Positions 1 through 8,797 of a DNA stretch of 45,698 nucleotides are shown here, in pieces. The notes beneath the pieces are model-generated. The model searched no databases and was not told where the DNA came from. It saw only the letters and a list, made by a program, of their open reading frames with translations. The stretch is from Clostridiales bacterium (GTDB lineage Bacteria; Bacillota; Clostridia; Christensenellales; Aristaeellaceae). A program made the translations under genes and the position numbers. Location of the stretch: assembly GCA_012513645.1 (NCBI GenBank), contig JAAZBU010000098.1, positions 1 to 45,698 of the forward strand. Direction: 5' to 3'. Every line of letters begins with the position of its first letter. The stretch's first letter is position 1.

Positions 1-1571
1 CGCTTCAAATCAGACTGCGCGCCGGTATATACATCGTTCTCAATCAATTTGACTGCCGCATGGCCGCCAAACATCATGGAAATCACCTGCAGCATTTTGC
101 TGCGGCTTTGCAGGTCAAACTCCTTCTCAGGAAGCGACAGCGTGAAGCCGCCCGCGCCGCCGCGCGGCACAATGGTTACCGTGTGCACCTCGTCGCACAG
201 CGGCAAGTAATGGCCGACAACCGCGTGCCCGGCTTCGTGATAAGCGATGATGCGTTTGTCCTCTTCCAACACCTTGTGGCTCTTTTTTTCGGGTCCCATC
301 TGCACACGTTCAACCGCCTGGATGAGATCGGACTGTTGAATTTTGGCGCGGTGCTTGCGCGCCGCGACCAGAGCGCCTTCGTTCATCACGTTTTCCAAAT
401 CAGCACCGGTAGCAAATGGCGTGCGCTTGGCGATGTTCTCCAAATCCACATCATCGGCCAACGGCTTGCCCTTGGCATGCACCTTGAGGATGGCGATACG
501 GCCATTGATATCCGGATAGTGTACGGTAACCTGTCGGTCAAAACGGCCGGGACGAAGCAGAGCAGGGTCCAGGATGTCGTGGCGGTTGGTGGCCGCCATC
601 ACAATCACGCCTTCATTGGTGGCAAAGCCATCCATTTCAACCAGCAGCTGGTTGAGCGTCTGCTCGCGCTCATCATGACCGCCGCCCAGGCCCGCGCCGC
701 GGTGACGACCGACCGCGTCTATCTCGTCGATAAAGACAATGCTGGGCGCGGCGCGCTTGGCCTGGTCAAACAAATCGCGCACACGGCTGGCGCCCACACC
801 GACAAACATCTCCACAAAATCGGAGCCGCTGATGGAGAAGAACGGCACCTTGGCCTCACCGGCTACAGCCTTGGCAAGCAAAGTTTTACCAGTCCCGGGG
901 GGGCCCACCAACAGCACGCCTTTGGGGATACGCGCGCCAAGTTCCAGATACTTCTTGGGCTCTTTGAGAAAGTCTACAATCTCTTTGAGCTCTTCTTTTT
1001 CTTCATCGGCGCCTGCCACATCGGCAAAGGTAATCTTGTTCTTGTTAGGGTCAACCATGTTGGCGTGACTCTTGCCAAAGCTCATCACCTTGGAGTTGCC
1101 ACCGGTCTGCTGGCGCATCATGACGTACCAGAATACCATTACCAAAGCAAGCGGCAGCAGGAAGGGCAGCATTTCCAAGTACCAGGGTGTCACCACGGGT
1201 GGCAAATACTCCAGTCGCAGCTTGCGCCCGCCAAACGACATATCGTTGATGCTGACCATATCGGGATCAAGCTTGTTCTCCGATGCGTACATGCGCGTCA
1301 GTGTATCGACAAATTCCGGGCCTATCGTGCTCTCAAAATCATAACGGGCCGGAAAATCAGCCTCTGATGTGAGGCTGGGAGACGCTAAGCCATACAGGGT
1401 ATTTCCGCGGATGGCGACCCTGGCCACTTTGCCTTCGGAAATATTCTGCAACAAATCAGGGTACTTGAGCCGGTTGGTGGGGATGCTGATGCTTTCCGAT
1501 ATCATAAAAGCAACCAAAAGAAATGCCGCAATCATGAATACATAGCCAAGCATGCTGCGAGATTTACGCAA
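1..1571 (-). CDS. ftsH: ATP-dependent zinc metalloprotease FtsH (3' part outside window)
   Basis: Membrane-anchored AAA+ protease that degrades misfolded membrane and regulatory proteins. About 523 codons are visible; the C-terminus lies beyond base 1. Order of parts: an N-terminal transmembrane helix (about residues 7-25), an extracytoplasmic segment, a second helix near 130-150, then the AAA domain with Walker A GPPGTGKT (bases 882-905) and the protease zinc site HEAGH (bases 225-239). The start is TTG at 1571: it is the only candidate with a strong Shine-Dalgarno site (AAGGAGG, 1581-1587, nine bases upstream), and it leads directly into the first hydrophobic helix. It has its own promoter and follows hpt and tilS, the usual Firmicute arrangement. 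Family assignment is certain; the TTG start is inferred from the ribosome binding site. Confidence 0.96.
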   Translation of the reverse strand, partial: MRKSRSMLGYVFMIAAFLLVAFMISESISIPTNRLKYPDLLQNISEGKVARVAIRGNTLYGLASPSLTSEADFPARYDFESTIGPEFVDTLTRMYASENKLDPDMVSINDMSFGGRKLRLEYLPPVVTPWYLEMLPFLLPLALVMVFWYVMMRQQTGGNSKVMSFGKSHANMVDPNKNKITFADVAGADEEKEELKEIVDFLKEPKKYLELGARIPKGVLLVGPPGTGKTLLAKAVAGEAKVPFFSISGSDFVEMFVGVGASRVRDLFDQAKRAAPSIVFIDEIDAVGRHRGAGLGGGHDEREQTLNQLLVEMDGFATNEGVIVMAATNRHDILDPALLRPGRFDRQVTVHYPDINGRIAILKVHAKGKPLADDVDLENIAKRTPFATGADLENVMNEGALVAARKHRAKIQQSDLIQAVERVQMGPEKKSHKVLEEDKRIIAYHEAGHAVVGHYLPLCDEVHTVTIVPRGGAGGFTLSLPEKEFDLQSRSKMLQVISMMFGGHAAVKLIENDVYTGAQSDLK

Positions 1572-1609
1572 TAGGGGGTTCCTCCTTAAAAAGTGCCATA
1601 CCGTAGTAG

Positions 1610-1639
1610 ATTATATCACGCTGTTCCTTGATGACGCAA
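1610..1639 (-). promoter_or_regulatory. Candidate sigma-A promoter of ftsH
   Basis: Minus strand: TTGCGT (1634-1639), an 18-base spacer and TATAAT (1610-1615). It lies in the gap between hpt and ftsH, about 40 bases ahead of the TTG start. The -10 is consensus and the -35 is moderate. Confidence 0.6.
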
Positions 1640-1727
1640 GCAAATCGCGGGCCAATGTGTGGCGCTGATGTAAACCTTTGCAAAACACCAATCAGCCGTC
1701 ACCGTGATTCGATTGATTGCATGTATA

Positions 1728-2303
1728 TCAGGTGTATATCTTCGGGTCCAGTACGCCAACCTCGGGCAGGTTGCGATACTTTTCCGCGTAATCCAGACCA
1801 TAGCCTACCACAAACTCGTTGGGGATGATAAAGCAGGCGTAGTCAACCTTGAGGTCATTTTTGCGCCGCTCGGGTTTGTCCAAAAGTGTGGCCAACCGTA
1901 CAGATTTGGCGCCGCGTTGCGTGAGGGTTTGCTTAATATAGGAAAGCGTCAATCCACTATCCACTATGTCCTCAATCACCAGCACATCCTTGCCCAGCAC
2001 GTCGTGATCCAAGTCCTTCAGGATGCGTACAACGCCGGAGGTCTTGGTGCTGCTGCCGTAGCTGGAGATGGCCATAAAGTCAATCGTCAGCGGCAGGTCC
2101 AACTCCCGCAGCAAATCGGTGAAAAACAGCACAGCGCCTTTGAGGATACAGACACACATTAGATCTTTCCCCTCATAATCTTTTTGCAGTTGCGCCGCAA
2201 GCTTAGCAACCGCCTGGCTGATTTCATCCTTGGTAATCAGCACCCTATCCAAATCCCTGTACAGCACCCAATCCCTCTGCATAACTCTTTCACTCGCTTT
2301 CAT
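1728..2303 (-). CDS. hpt: Hypoxanthine phosphoribosyltransferase
   Basis: Purine salvage enzyme that joins hypoxanthine (often also guanine) to PRPP to give the nucleotide. The type I PRTase PRPP-binding loop is at about residues 107-120 (VLVIEDIVDSGLTL), with the usual lysine and flexible-loop region before it (SSYGSS, about 80-85). The length of 191 residues is normal. The reading frame starts 14 bases inside the end of tilS, indicating translational coupling. A second in-frame ATG at 2282, after the tilS stop, gives a length closer to known Hpt proteins and has a slightly better purine-rich upstream stretch, so the start is uncertain by seven codons. The order tilS-hpt-ftsH is conserved in Firmicutes. 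Confidence 0.95.
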   Translation of the reverse strand: MKASERVMQRDWVLYRDLDRVLITKDEISQAVAKLAAQLQKDYEGKDLMCVCILKGAVLFFTDLLRELDLPLTIDFMAISSYGSSTKTSGVVRILKDLDHDVLGKDVLVIEDIVDSGLTLSYIKQTLTQRGAKSVRLATLLDKPERRKNDLKVDYACFIIPNEFVVGYGLDYAEKYRNLPEVGVLDPKIYT

Positions 2304-3615
2304 TGCTGTTTGCGTCTATCTCGTCGGGCAATCGCCCCAGGTAGCAAAGTGTAACAGGCTTTGTTGTCGCACCTGTCACCGCCGCAGTCTGGGCCAACCC
2401 AACCCCAACAACCCATAGTATATCCGGGCCTCGAGCCAGCACGGGCCACATATCGCGTAGCGGCCTGTCTACCTTGCGGTTGATCAGATACTCCTTGAGG
2501 CTTTGTGTGCCTCCCAACCCCAGCGGCGCAATCCTGTCCCCGGGCTGACGATATCGCAGCTGCGCGCCCGCCAGCATTGCCCCGTGAAAGCATTCGATTC
2601 TGCGGTTGCCCGCCTTTGGCTGATTCGTCTCCTGCAATTGACCTAAGGGCAGCAATTCGGCGTCAGGCTTCACAACGTGCAGCCGTTCCCAGCCACGATA
2701 CGCTTTGACTCCTCCCGACAAATTGGCACTGCTGCCCGGCCTTTCAAGCAGCAGAAGACGCATGCGCTCGGTCTGCTCAAAATCCAGCACCACATCGGCG
2801 GTTTCGCATAGGCCGCGCAGGATGCGCCGCTGCGCCGCCACCGCCACTGATGACAGCGGCTGCGTCATCACAAAGTACAGAGGCGCTTGCAAACAAGCAT
2901 TTGCTTGAAGCCAGTTTGTCACATAGTCAGACCAGAAAACTTCTTCGTCAGACAGAATCACGCTTGTTCTGCCAAGGTTGCGGACGCTTGACGGACAAAT
3001 ATCCGTCATGATGGGCATGAGCCTCTTGCGTATGGCGTTTCGCAAAAAGCGTTCGTCCTCGTTGCTCTCGTCCTCACGCCAAGATTGTCCGAGCCCGGTC
3101 AGGTATTGAATGATATCATGCCTTCTGGTGCCAAGCAATGGGCGCCAGATGTAATTGCTCACTTCCCGCATAGATGCCAATCCCTTGTTGCCTGTGCCCA
3201 CCATGAGACGCATCAGCATGGTTTCTGCCTGATCATCCAGATGGTGCCCCAGCACCAGCCATTCTTTTTCGGCGTTGGACATAGTCTTCGCGAATGCCCG
3301 GTAGCGAGCAGCTCTTGCGTTCGCCTCCACATTTCCGTCGCACGAAACATTAACATATTCAACGATGAGCGGTAATGCATGCTCTTCACAAAACGCACGA
3401 ACAAAAGCAGCATCCAAATCCGCGTTGTCCCGCAGACCATGATGTACATGGACACACGTCAACGATAGCGGATACTGTTTCTTTAGCTCGAGCAACAGCA
3501 ATGCCAACGCGACAGAGTCTGCGCCACCCGATAAACCTAAGACCAGCTTTGCGGGCTGTCCTATCTTGAGGTAAGAAGCTGTCACTCGTTTCATTAGCTC
3601 ATCCATATTTGACAT
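2290..3615 (-). CDS. tilS: tRNA(Ile)-lysidine synthase
   Basis: N-type ATP pyrophosphatase that converts the wobble C34 of tRNA-Ile2 (CAU) to lysidine, so that AUA is read as isoleucine. The PP-loop SGGADS lies about 29-34 residues from the chosen start, followed by the HHLDDQAET segment typical of TilS. The C-terminal part (GDRIAPLG...LKEYLI) matches the TilS substrate-binding domain. The frame is open back to a TTG at 3642, but no ribosome binding site supports that start. ATG at 3615 (or 3606) puts the PP-loop at the usual distance from the N-terminus. The gene diverges from hsp20 and its 3' end overlaps hpt. No clear promoter for it was seen in the 3616-3753 gap. Confidence 0.94.
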   Translation of the reverse strand: MSNMDELMKRVTASYLKIGQPAKLVLGLSGGADSVALALLLLELKKQYPLSLTCVHVHHGLRDNADLDAAFVRAFCEEHALPLIVEYVNVSCDGNVEANARAARYRAFAKTMSNAEKEWLVLGHHLDDQAETMLMRLMVGTGNKGLASMREVSNYIWRPLLGTRRHDIIQYLTGLGQSWREDESNEDERFLRNAIRKRLMPIMTDICPSSVRNLGRTSVILSDEEVFWSDYVTNWLQANACLQAPLYFVMTQPLSSVAVAAQRRILRGLCETADVVLDFEQTERMRLLLLERPGSSANLSGGVKAYRGWERLHVVKPDAELLPLGQLQETNQPKAGNRRIECFHGAMLAGAQLRYRQPGDRIAPLGLGGTQSLKEYLINRKVDRPLRDMWPVLARGPDILWVVGVGLAQTAAVTGATTKPVTLCYLGRLPDEIDANSNESE

Positions 3616-3664
3616 TCTAACCAAATCAACTTCATTGAACAAGCAGAAAGAAAGAATTAGAATA

Positions 3665-3693
3665 TTGACTTTCTTTGACCATTGTGTTATGAT
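3665..3693 (+). promoter_or_regulatory. Sigma-A type promoter of hsp20
   Basis: TTGACT (3665-3670), a 17-base spacer and TATGAT (3688-3693), 60 bases ahead of the hsp20 ATG. No CIRCE inverted repeat (the HrcA operator) is visible around it, so heat control, if any, would use another regulator. Confidence 0.75.
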
Positions 3694-3753
3694 CTATTTG
3701 TCGCTGAAAAGCGGCCACCAAATTAACAGGACACATGACTTAGGAGGAAACGT

Positions 3754-4242
3754 ATGTTTACACTGATTCCCTATCGCCGTTATCTGAGCAGCCCCACCGG
3801 CAGCCGAGGCTCCTTGATGAACGATTCCTTTTTCCGCTCGTTCATGAACATGAGCGACAGCCTTGGTAGCAATGGTTTCCGCGTGGACATCCGCGAAAAG
3901 GACAATGCCTACCTGCTAGAGGCTGAACTGCCCGGCGTGGCCGAAGACAACATCAACCTCACTGTGGATGGAGATGTGTTGACCATCAGCGCCGATATCA
4001 GCAGCGAGACAAAGGACGAACGCCAGAATTACTATTACTCCGAACGCCGTACCGGCCATGTAGAGCGTTCCTTCAACTTGGAGGGCATCGATCAGGATGG
4101 CATCACAGCCAACTGCAAAAATGGCATTCTCTACGTTGATTTGCCCAAGCAAAAGCCAGTGCCCGAAAAAACGGCGCGCAAGATTCAAATCATCAACGCT
4201 CCCCGGCTGGAGGAGAACAAAGACGAAACAAAGTCCGTGTAA
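3754..4242 (+). CDS. Small heat-shock protein, Hsp20/alpha-crystallin family
   Basis: ATP-independent holdase chaperone that binds unfolding proteins in the cytoplasm as an oligomer. The alpha-crystallin domain covers about residues 46-145, including the ELPGV segment, the NGIL motif near the end (about residue 124) and the IQI form of the C-terminal I-x-I motif that docks between subunits. The length of 162 residues is typical. The start is supported by AGGAGG at 3742-3747, seven bases ahead of ATG. It is monocistronic: own promoter upstream and a terminator hairpin directly downstream. The short highly charged tail (EENKDETKSV) is ordinary for the family. Confidence 0.95.
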   Translation: MFTLIPYRRYLSSPTGSRGSLMNDSFFRSFMNMSDSLGSNGFRVDIREKDNAYLLEAELPGVAEDNINLTVDGDVLTISADISSETKDERQNYYYSERRTGHVERSFNLEGIDQDGITANCKNGILYVDLPKQKPVPEKTARKIQIINAPRLEENKDETKSV

Positions 4243-4260
4243 CAAAACACACAAATTTCA

Positions 4261-4300
4261 GGGGCTGCCAATTGATGGCGGCCTCTTTGCTTATCCTTTT
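4261..4300 (+). terminator. Terminator after hsp20
   Basis: A ten-pair stem (4261-4270 with 4276-4285, including G-U pairs) with a five-base loop, followed by a T-rich stretch (TTTGCTTATCCTTTT). It lies 18 bases after the hsp20 stop. Confidence 0.65.
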
Positions 4301-4359
4301 TACTGCCAGGCACATTCCTACAAATATGTCAAAGGGCTTTGCACCGTTTGGCCCTTTGC

Positions 4360-4388
4360 TTGACGCAGATTTGTCTGGATAGTAGAAT
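4360..4388 (+). promoter_or_regulatory. Promoter of the rhomboid-like gene
   Basis: TTGACG (4360-4365), a 17-base spacer and TAGAAT (4383-4388), about 35 bases ahead of the ATG at 4424. An 8-bp inverted repeat (4330-4337 with 4351-4358) sits just upstream of the -35 and could be an operator or chance. Confidence 0.65.
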
Positions 4389-4423
4389 AATGAATAGATT
4401 CTAACATCAGTAAGGGGATATGC

Positions 4424-5074
4424 ATGAACATCATGAATCGGTTGGAAAGAAAACTATATCGGCTGCGCGTTGAGCCGTTTTTTCGATACATTATCTTTGC
4501 GATGGCGGGTGTTTACTTGCTCCAAATGCTTTTTCCGCCGTTTAATCTCATCAGCAAATTGTTGCTGGTCATGCCCATGGTGTATCTGGGCGAAGTATGG
4601 CGATTGATCAGTTTCCTCATCGTTCCCCCGCTGTATGATCCGTTTTCTGCGATGCTGAATATGTACTTTTACTACTTCATCGGCACCTCGCTGGAGAGCA
4701 AATGGGGAGCGCGTCGGTTTTTGCTGTACTTCCTGTTGGGCGCATTGGGCGCAGTGTTAGCCGCGTTGATTACACAGGTTGGCACCAATCACTTTTTATA
4801 CATGTCGATGTTTTTCGCATTTTCTTTGCTGCATCCGGAGCAGGAGTTGTTGCTTTTCTTCGTCTTGCCTGTCAAGATGAAGTGGTTGGCCCTGTTCAAC
4901 GCTGTTTACTACATATACATGTTCATCGTGGGCGATTGGCCGCAGCGCGTGGCCATGATATTCAGCCTGCTCAACCTCTTCCTGTTCTTCGGCGGCGACA
5001 TGCTGACCATGATACGCGATTCTATCAATCACTGGCAGCGTAAACGCCGCTTTCAGAACGCGCAGCGCCGATAA
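4424..5074 (+). CDS. Rhomboid/Derlin-like integral membrane protein, probably not a protease
   Basis: A 216-residue protein with about five to six hydrophobic segments and a very basic tail (KRKRRFQNAQRR). The N-terminal part resembles rhomboid-superfamily proteins: GEVWRLISFLIVPP, then an amphipathic segment, then GTSLESKWGARRFLLYF, the pattern seen in bacterial rhomboid and Derlin-like proteins. The serine motif GxSG expected in the fourth helix is not present; the corresponding region reads YMSMFFAF, and no catalytic histidine is obvious in the last helix. I therefore infer a non-proteolytic rhomboid-fold protein that binds or moves membrane proteins. The start ATG follows AAGGGG. It lies behind hsp20 but has its own promoter, so a shared role is only suggested by position. 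Confidence 0.65.
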   Translation: MNIMNRLERKLYRLRVEPFFRYIIFAMAGVYLLQMLFPPFNLISKLLLVMPMVYLGEVWRLISFLIVPPLYDPFSAMLNMYFYYFIGTSLESKWGARRFLLYFLLGALGAVLAALITQVGTNHFLYMSMFFAFSLLHPEQELLLFFVLPVKMKWLALFNAVYYIYMFIVGDWPQRVAMIFSLLNLFLFFGGDMLTMIRDSINHWQRKRRFQNAQRR

Positions 5075-5155
5075 ACCACGGTTCTTCACGGCAGCAAGTT
5101 GTAAAGTATTGCAATCGCCTCCCTGTTTCGCATACACACTCTAAATACAGCAGAT

Positions 5156-5184
5156 AAGCCCCGGACGCAATGCATCCGGGGCTT
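5156..5184. terminator. Hairpin between converging rhomboid-like gene and rnpB
   Basis: A perfect ten-pair GC-rich stem (5156-5165 with 5175-5184) with a nine-base loop, in the gap between two converging transcripts. It could end both. T-runs after the stem are weak on either strand, so efficiency is uncertain. Confidence 0.55.
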
Positions 5185-5199
5185 ACCTATTTGAAATAA

Positions 5200-5546
5200 G
5201 TTGACGAGCGCAGCCTGTAAGCCGAGTTCTGTCTGGAATGGCCATCTGTCTAGGCGTTCCGTCGCCGGGACGCTCAAGCGATTACGAAAGCGGGACGGGC
5301 CGCCCCATGTGCTTTCAACTATCTTGCACCAGGTGGGGTTTACATGACGGACAAGTCGCCAGGCCGCCGGTGCGCTCTTACCGCACCTTTCCACCCTTAC
5401 CGAAGATTCGGCGGTATCTCTCTGTTGCACTCGCCTTGGAGTCGCCTCCACCAGCCGTTAGCTGGCACCCTGCCCTGCGGTGCTCGGACTTTCCTCATGC
5501 CCGCGGGCATGCGGCCATTCAGCTGCCTCATCAGCTCATATCAACT
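5200..5546 (-). ncRNA. rnpB: RNase P RNA, bacterial type A
   Basis: Catalytic RNA that trims the 5' leader of pre-tRNAs. Read on the minus strand, the hallmarks occur in order: GAGGAAAGUCC (5486-5496), CCGCAGGGCAGGGUGCCAG with CUAACGGCUGG, GUGCAACAGAGAGAUA, GGUAAGAGCGCACCGGCG, and near the 3' end ACAGAA then CGGCUUAC. The ends are placed where the 5' segment (GUUGA...GAGC) can pair with the 3' segment (GCUC.UCAAC) as helix P1, so they are good to about ten bases. The RNA begins just after the stop codon of the zinc-ribbon gene at 5552. No convincing separate promoter was found in that gap, so it may be processed from a longer transcript. Confidence 0.93.
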
Positions 5547-5551
5547 ATACT

Positions 5552-6253
5552 TTATACGATGATCATGCGGCCGCAGGTCTCGCATTCAACCAGCTTGCCG
5601 GACTTGATGCTGTACAGCACCGAAGAAGGGAAAGCCATGTTGCAGCCGCCGCACTGCCCATCCTGCAGCCTGGCCATGGGCGGCACGCTGTGCTGCTTGA
5701 TGGTGTTGTATTTTTCCAGATATTCTGCCTCGATGCCGTCTAACTTTTCCCGCGCCTTGCCACGCAGCTGCTCCACCGCCGCCTGCATGTCCTTGTATTC
5801 GGCGTCGTACTCGTCCCGCAGGGGGATAAACTCGTCCTTGGCCGCAATCAGGCGGATCTTGACATCCCTCTGCATGCGGTCACGGTCGGCAGCGTTCTTG
5901 CGGATGCGGCGCGTCTCCTGCTCAAAATCGTTCAGCGAGGTGGACAGCCGCTGCGCCTCCTCAATAAAGGTACGGATGCCTTCGCTGCTGTCCGCGGGCT
6001 GATCCTGAATACGGGTTTGCAGCTGCTTTAGCTGGTCTTCCGCCAGGCCAATGGCATCCTTCAGGGCGTCCATGCGGTCTACCATCGCCAGGATCTCATC
6101 CTCAATCTGCTTGAGGCTTTTTTGCAGATCCTGATATGAGTCACGGAGTTTGACAAGCTTCTGTCGTTTGGGCGACCTGCGGATCGATGCCTCCAGGTTG
6201 TCCACCTCAACGTCAGCCTGCTGATACTCCCACAATCGTTCTAATTGGTTCAT
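5552..6253 (-). CDS. Coiled-coil C4-type zinc ribbon protein (DUF164/CdsZ-like)
   Basis: 233 residues. About residues 5-185 are strongly helical and charged, predicted as a long antiparallel coiled coil. The C-terminus carries a four-cysteine zinc ribbon: C201-x2-C204 ... C224-x2-C227. This architecture is that of the widespread zf-RING_7/DUF164 proteins found beside nif3 in Firmicutes; a role in nucleic-acid or ribosome transactions has been suggested for relatives, but nothing here fixes the function. It follows nif3 by nine bases in the trmK-nif3 operon and directly precedes rnpB. ATG at 6253 follows a GGAGGA site. Confidence 0.85.
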   Translation of the reverse strand: MNQLERLWEYQQADVEVDNLEASIRRSPKRQKLVKLRDSYQDLQKSLKQIEDEILAMVDRMDALKDAIGLAEDQLKQLQTRIQDQPADSSEGIRTFIEEAQRLSTSLNDFEQETRRIRKNAADRDRMQRDVKIRLIAAKDEFIPLRDEYDAEYKDMQAAVEQLRGKAREKLDGIEAEYLEKYNTIKQHSVPPMARLQDGQCGGCNMAFPSSVLYSIKSGKLVECETCGRMIIV

Positions 6254-6262
6254 GCTTCCTCC

Positions 6263-7045
6263 TCACAGGGTATAGCCCTTTGCGCCCGAATCGGCCGCAG
6301 ATGCATACACCCCCACCCGATATTGTAGTGTATTCAAGGTGGTTTGTAAATACCGCGCCAGTTCGCGCATCATGCCGATCTCGGTGTGAAAGTGGCCGCC
6401 GTCAAAAAGAACGAAACCGCTTTCCGCAGCCGCCACTGCATTGTGATGCCGTACCTCCCCGGTCAACAGGGCCTGGGCGCCGGCTTCACGCGCTGCGATG
6501 AAGCCCTCATCGTAGGCACCGCCCGCGATAGCCAGCGTGGTAATTTCCAGTTCGGCATGGCCATAGCACCGCAGGCGCTGCCCCAGCAGGTCGCCCACCT
6601 GAACCCCCAAAGTACGGGCGTTCAGCGGCTGCGGCAAATCCCCCAGAAAAATATAGGGATCTGCCTTTCTCAGGTAAGTGAGCCCCAACTGCCTGCCGAT
6701 GACGGCAGCGCCGCTCAGCTCGGTTTGATCCAGGTTGGTGTGTACGCTGATGACCGATAGCCCCTGGTGGATGATCTGGCTCAGCAGCGCCCCCTCATAG
6801 CTGTCCTGCCGCAGTGTTTTCACGGCATGAAACATCAGCGGATGGTGGATTATCAACAACTGGGCCTTCTTCTCCGCGGCTTCCTGCACCACCTTTGGCG
6901 TCGCGTCCAGCGCTACCAGTATGTTCTCTACCTCAGCGCCCTGCGTACCGATTAAAAAGCCCGCGTTGTCAAAGTCCGCCTGGGTATCAAAGGGGGCAAT
7001 TTCGTCAATCAGGTCATAAATCAGTTGGTTGGTTGCTTTTCGCAC
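6263..7045 (-). CDS. Nif3-like dinuclear metal centre hexameric protein (YqfO family)
   Basis: 260 residues. The motifs that build the two-metal site are visible: the D-N-A-G segment near residue 25-29 (family form DNxG), IIHHPLMF (about 65-72), VISVHTNLD (about 97-105) and, near the C-terminus, GGHFHTEIGM with the final histidine and glutamate ligands. Members are annotated as GTP cyclohydrolase 1 type 2 homologues, but their cellular reaction is not settled. This copy is the short form, without the large inserted PII-like domain seen in B. subtilis YqfO (about 370 residues). Its start lies inside the end of trmK (32-base overlap), so the two are translationally coupled. Confidence 0.9.
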   Translation of the reverse strand: MRKATNQLIYDLIDEIAPFDTQADFDNAGFLIGTQGAEVENILVALDATPKVVQEAAEKKAQLLIIHHPLMFHAVKTLRQDSYEGALLSQIIHQGLSVISVHTNLDQTELSGAAVIGRQLGLTYLRKADPYIFLGDLPQPLNARTLGVQVGDLLGQRLRCYGHAELEITTLAIAGGAYDEGFIAAREAGAQALLTGEVRHHNAVAAAESGFVLFDGGHFHTEIGMMRELARYLQTTLNTLQYRVGVYASAADSGAKGYTL

Positions 7046-7700
7046 GTTCTATTTCCTCCGATAGCCAGATAAGCTCTTGCTCGCTCTGCCTGTCGCGCCT
7101 GGCGGACAGCACCCCTTTGCGCCACAGCAGATAATCCTCCACACGGGCGCTATCGGTGCTGCGCAGCGTTGGGCCGATCGCCAGCTGTCTGGACGTATAG
7201 TCCGCATGCGCTCGATGCGCCGTGATGACCGTATAATACCGCCCGGAGGCCAGCACCACGTCTTCCCGCTCCAGGGTGTAGCCATGGCCGGCTAATGCCC
7301 GGCGCACTTTGACGGTTTCAGTCTGGGCTGATATGACCAGCCTGGCTTGGCCCGCCCGCACATGATCGGCCAGCATCTCCGCGATGGTGGCGCCGCCAAG
7401 GCCGGCAATCACCACCACATCCACCGCCGCGTTCAACGCGGCCAGCCCGTCCGCAACCACGAAATCGGCACGGTCCTGCAAACCGTGCCGCCGAATCAGC
7501 CTTTGGGCCTTGTTGAGCGAGTCTGCGCTGATATCGCTGACGATCATCCGGTCACAGACACCCTGTCCCAGCAGCCAGCAGGCCAGCCGCCCATGGTCTG
7601 CCCCAATGTCAGCCGCCAGCGCGCAGCGGGGCACCCGGTTTGCCAGCGCCTGCAGCCGCGCATCAAGCTGCGGCGGCCGCAGCTTTGGCCGATGTGTCAA
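7014..7700 (-). CDS. trmK: tRNA (adenine(22)-N1)-methyltransferase
   Basis: SAM-dependent methyltransferase that modifies A22 in the D-arm region of tRNA. The SAM motif I is [15 protein letters not shown] (about residues 29-43), followed by the acidic strand end (VSDIS) and the [10 protein letters not shown] segment characteristic of TrmK (family form GMGG). 228 residues, normal size. The gene overlaps rpoD by four bases (ATGA) and nif3 by 32. The chain rpoD-trmK-nif3-zinc ribbon protein is a standard Firmicute arrangement. Confidence 0.93.
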   Translation of the reverse strand: MTHRPKLRPPQLDARLQALANRVPRCALAADIGADHGRLACWLLGQGVCDRMIVSDISADSLNKAQRLIRRHGLQDRADFVVADGLAALNAAVDVVVIAGLGGATIAEMLADHVRAGQARLVISAQTETVKVRRALAGHGYTLEREDVVLASGRYYTVITAHRAHADYTSRQLAIGPTLRSTDSARVEDYLLWRKGVLSARRDRQSEQELIWLSEEIERAKSNQPTDL

Positions 7701-8797
7701 TCCAAGAAATCCTTCAGCTTCTTGCTGCGGCTGGGGTGGCGCAGCTTGCGCAGCGCCTTCGCCTCGATCTGGCGGATACGCTCGCGGGTGACGTGAAACT
7801 CCTTGCCTACCTCTTCCAGCGTGCGCGGGTTGCCGTCATCCAGCCCAAAGCGCAGCCGCAGCACCTTGGCCTCCCGCGGCGTCAGGGTATCCAGCACCTC
7901 CCACAGCAGCTCCTTCATCAGGGCGTTGGAGGCAGCCTCCGCCGGGGCAGGGGCATCCTCATCCTGAATAAAGTCCCCCAGGTGGCTGTCCTCCTCCTCG
8001 CCGATGGGCGTCTCCAGCGATACCGGCTCCTGGGCGATCTTGATGATCTCCCGCACCTTGTTTTCGCTGATGCCCATGGACTTGGCAATCTCCTCCGGCG
8101 TAGGCTCCCGCCCATATTCCTGCAATAGCTGGCGGGAGATGCGGATCAGCTTGTTGATGGTCTCCACCATGTGCACAGGGATGCGGATGGTGCGCGCCTG
8201 GTCGGCAATGGCCCGGGTGATGGCCTGCCTGATCCACCAGGTGGCATAGGTAGAGAACTTGTAACCCTTGGTGTAGTCAAACTTTTCCACCGCCTTGATC
8301 AGGCCCAGGTTGCCCTCTTGAATCAGGTCCAGGAAAAGCATGCCGCGCCCCACATACCGCTTGGCGATGGACACCACCAGCCGCAGGTTGGCCTCGGCCA
8401 GCTCGCGCTTAGCGCCTTCATCGCCGGCCTCCATGCGCTTGGCGATCTCCACCTCTTCCTCGGCAGTCAGCAGGGGCACCTTGCCGATCTCTTTGAGGTA
8501 CATGCGCACCGGGTCGTCAATGTTGATGGCCTCGGGCACGGACAGGTCGATCTCTTCCTCCTCGGCCGATTCCTCCGAATTGCCATCCTTCTCAGTGGCT
8601 TCCTTTTCATCATCCTTAATCACCTGAATGCCCATGCTGTCCAGCGTCTCCAGCACGAGCTCAAACTGTTCAGGCTCCACCTCGTCGGTGGCCAGGATGG
8701 TCAATATTTCGGTATAGCTGATGCTGCCCTTGGCCTTCGCGGCCTCGTACAGTTCCTGCAGCTTCTGATCCAGCTTCTGCTGTGCCTTCATACTCAT
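7697..8797 (-). CDS. rpoD: RNA polymerase primary sigma factor (sigma-A)
   Basis: Housekeeping sigma factor that recognises TTGACA/TATAAT promoters, which agrees with the promoters seen in this window. 366 residues: a short region 1.1 (about 1-60), an acidic linker, region 1.2 from about 95, regions 2.1-2.4 at about 135-205 (with [18 protein letters not shown] and the -10 contacting [10 protein letters not shown]), region 3, and region 4.2 at the C-terminus ([19 protein letters not shown]). The length matches the short sigma-A of low-GC Gram-positives. The start overlaps dnaG by four bases and the stop overlaps trmK by four. Confidence 0.98.
   Translation of the reverse strand: MSMKAQQKLDQKLQELYEAAKAKGSISYTEILTILATDEVEPEQFELVLETLDSMGIQVIKDDEKEATEKDGNSEESAEEEEIDLSVPEAINIDDPVRMYLKEIGKVPLLTAEEEVEIAKRMEAGDEGAKRELAEANLRLVVSIAKRYVGRGMLFLDLIQEGNLGLIKAVEKFDYTKGYKFSTYATWWIRQAITRAIADQARTIRIPVHMVETINKLIRISRQLLQEYGREPTPEEIAKSMGISENKVREIIKIAQEPVSLETPIGEEEDSHLGDFIQDEDAPAPAEAASNALMKELLWEVLDTLTPREAKVLRLRFGLDDGNPRTLEEVGKEFHVTRERIRQIEAKALRKLRHPSRSKKLKDFLD

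Noticed and set aside
60-1367. Long plus-strand open frame opposite ftsH
   Set aside because: It lies fully opposite a gene with intact AAA and protease motifs, its product is low in hydrophobic order and rich in His/Gln/Arg as expected for the complement of GC-rich coding DNA, and it has no ribosome binding site.
3643-3753. CIRCE or other heat-shock operator ahead of hsp20
   Set aside because: No TTAGCACTC/GAGTGCTAA inverted repeat or RNA segment able to mask the AGGAGG site was found; only a short CGCT/AGCG hairpin is present.
4330-4358. 8-bp inverted repeat as a second terminator after hsp20
   Set aside because: The loop is 13 bases, no T-run follows, and the downstream -35 box begins at once, so a terminator call is not supported; kept only as a possible operator.
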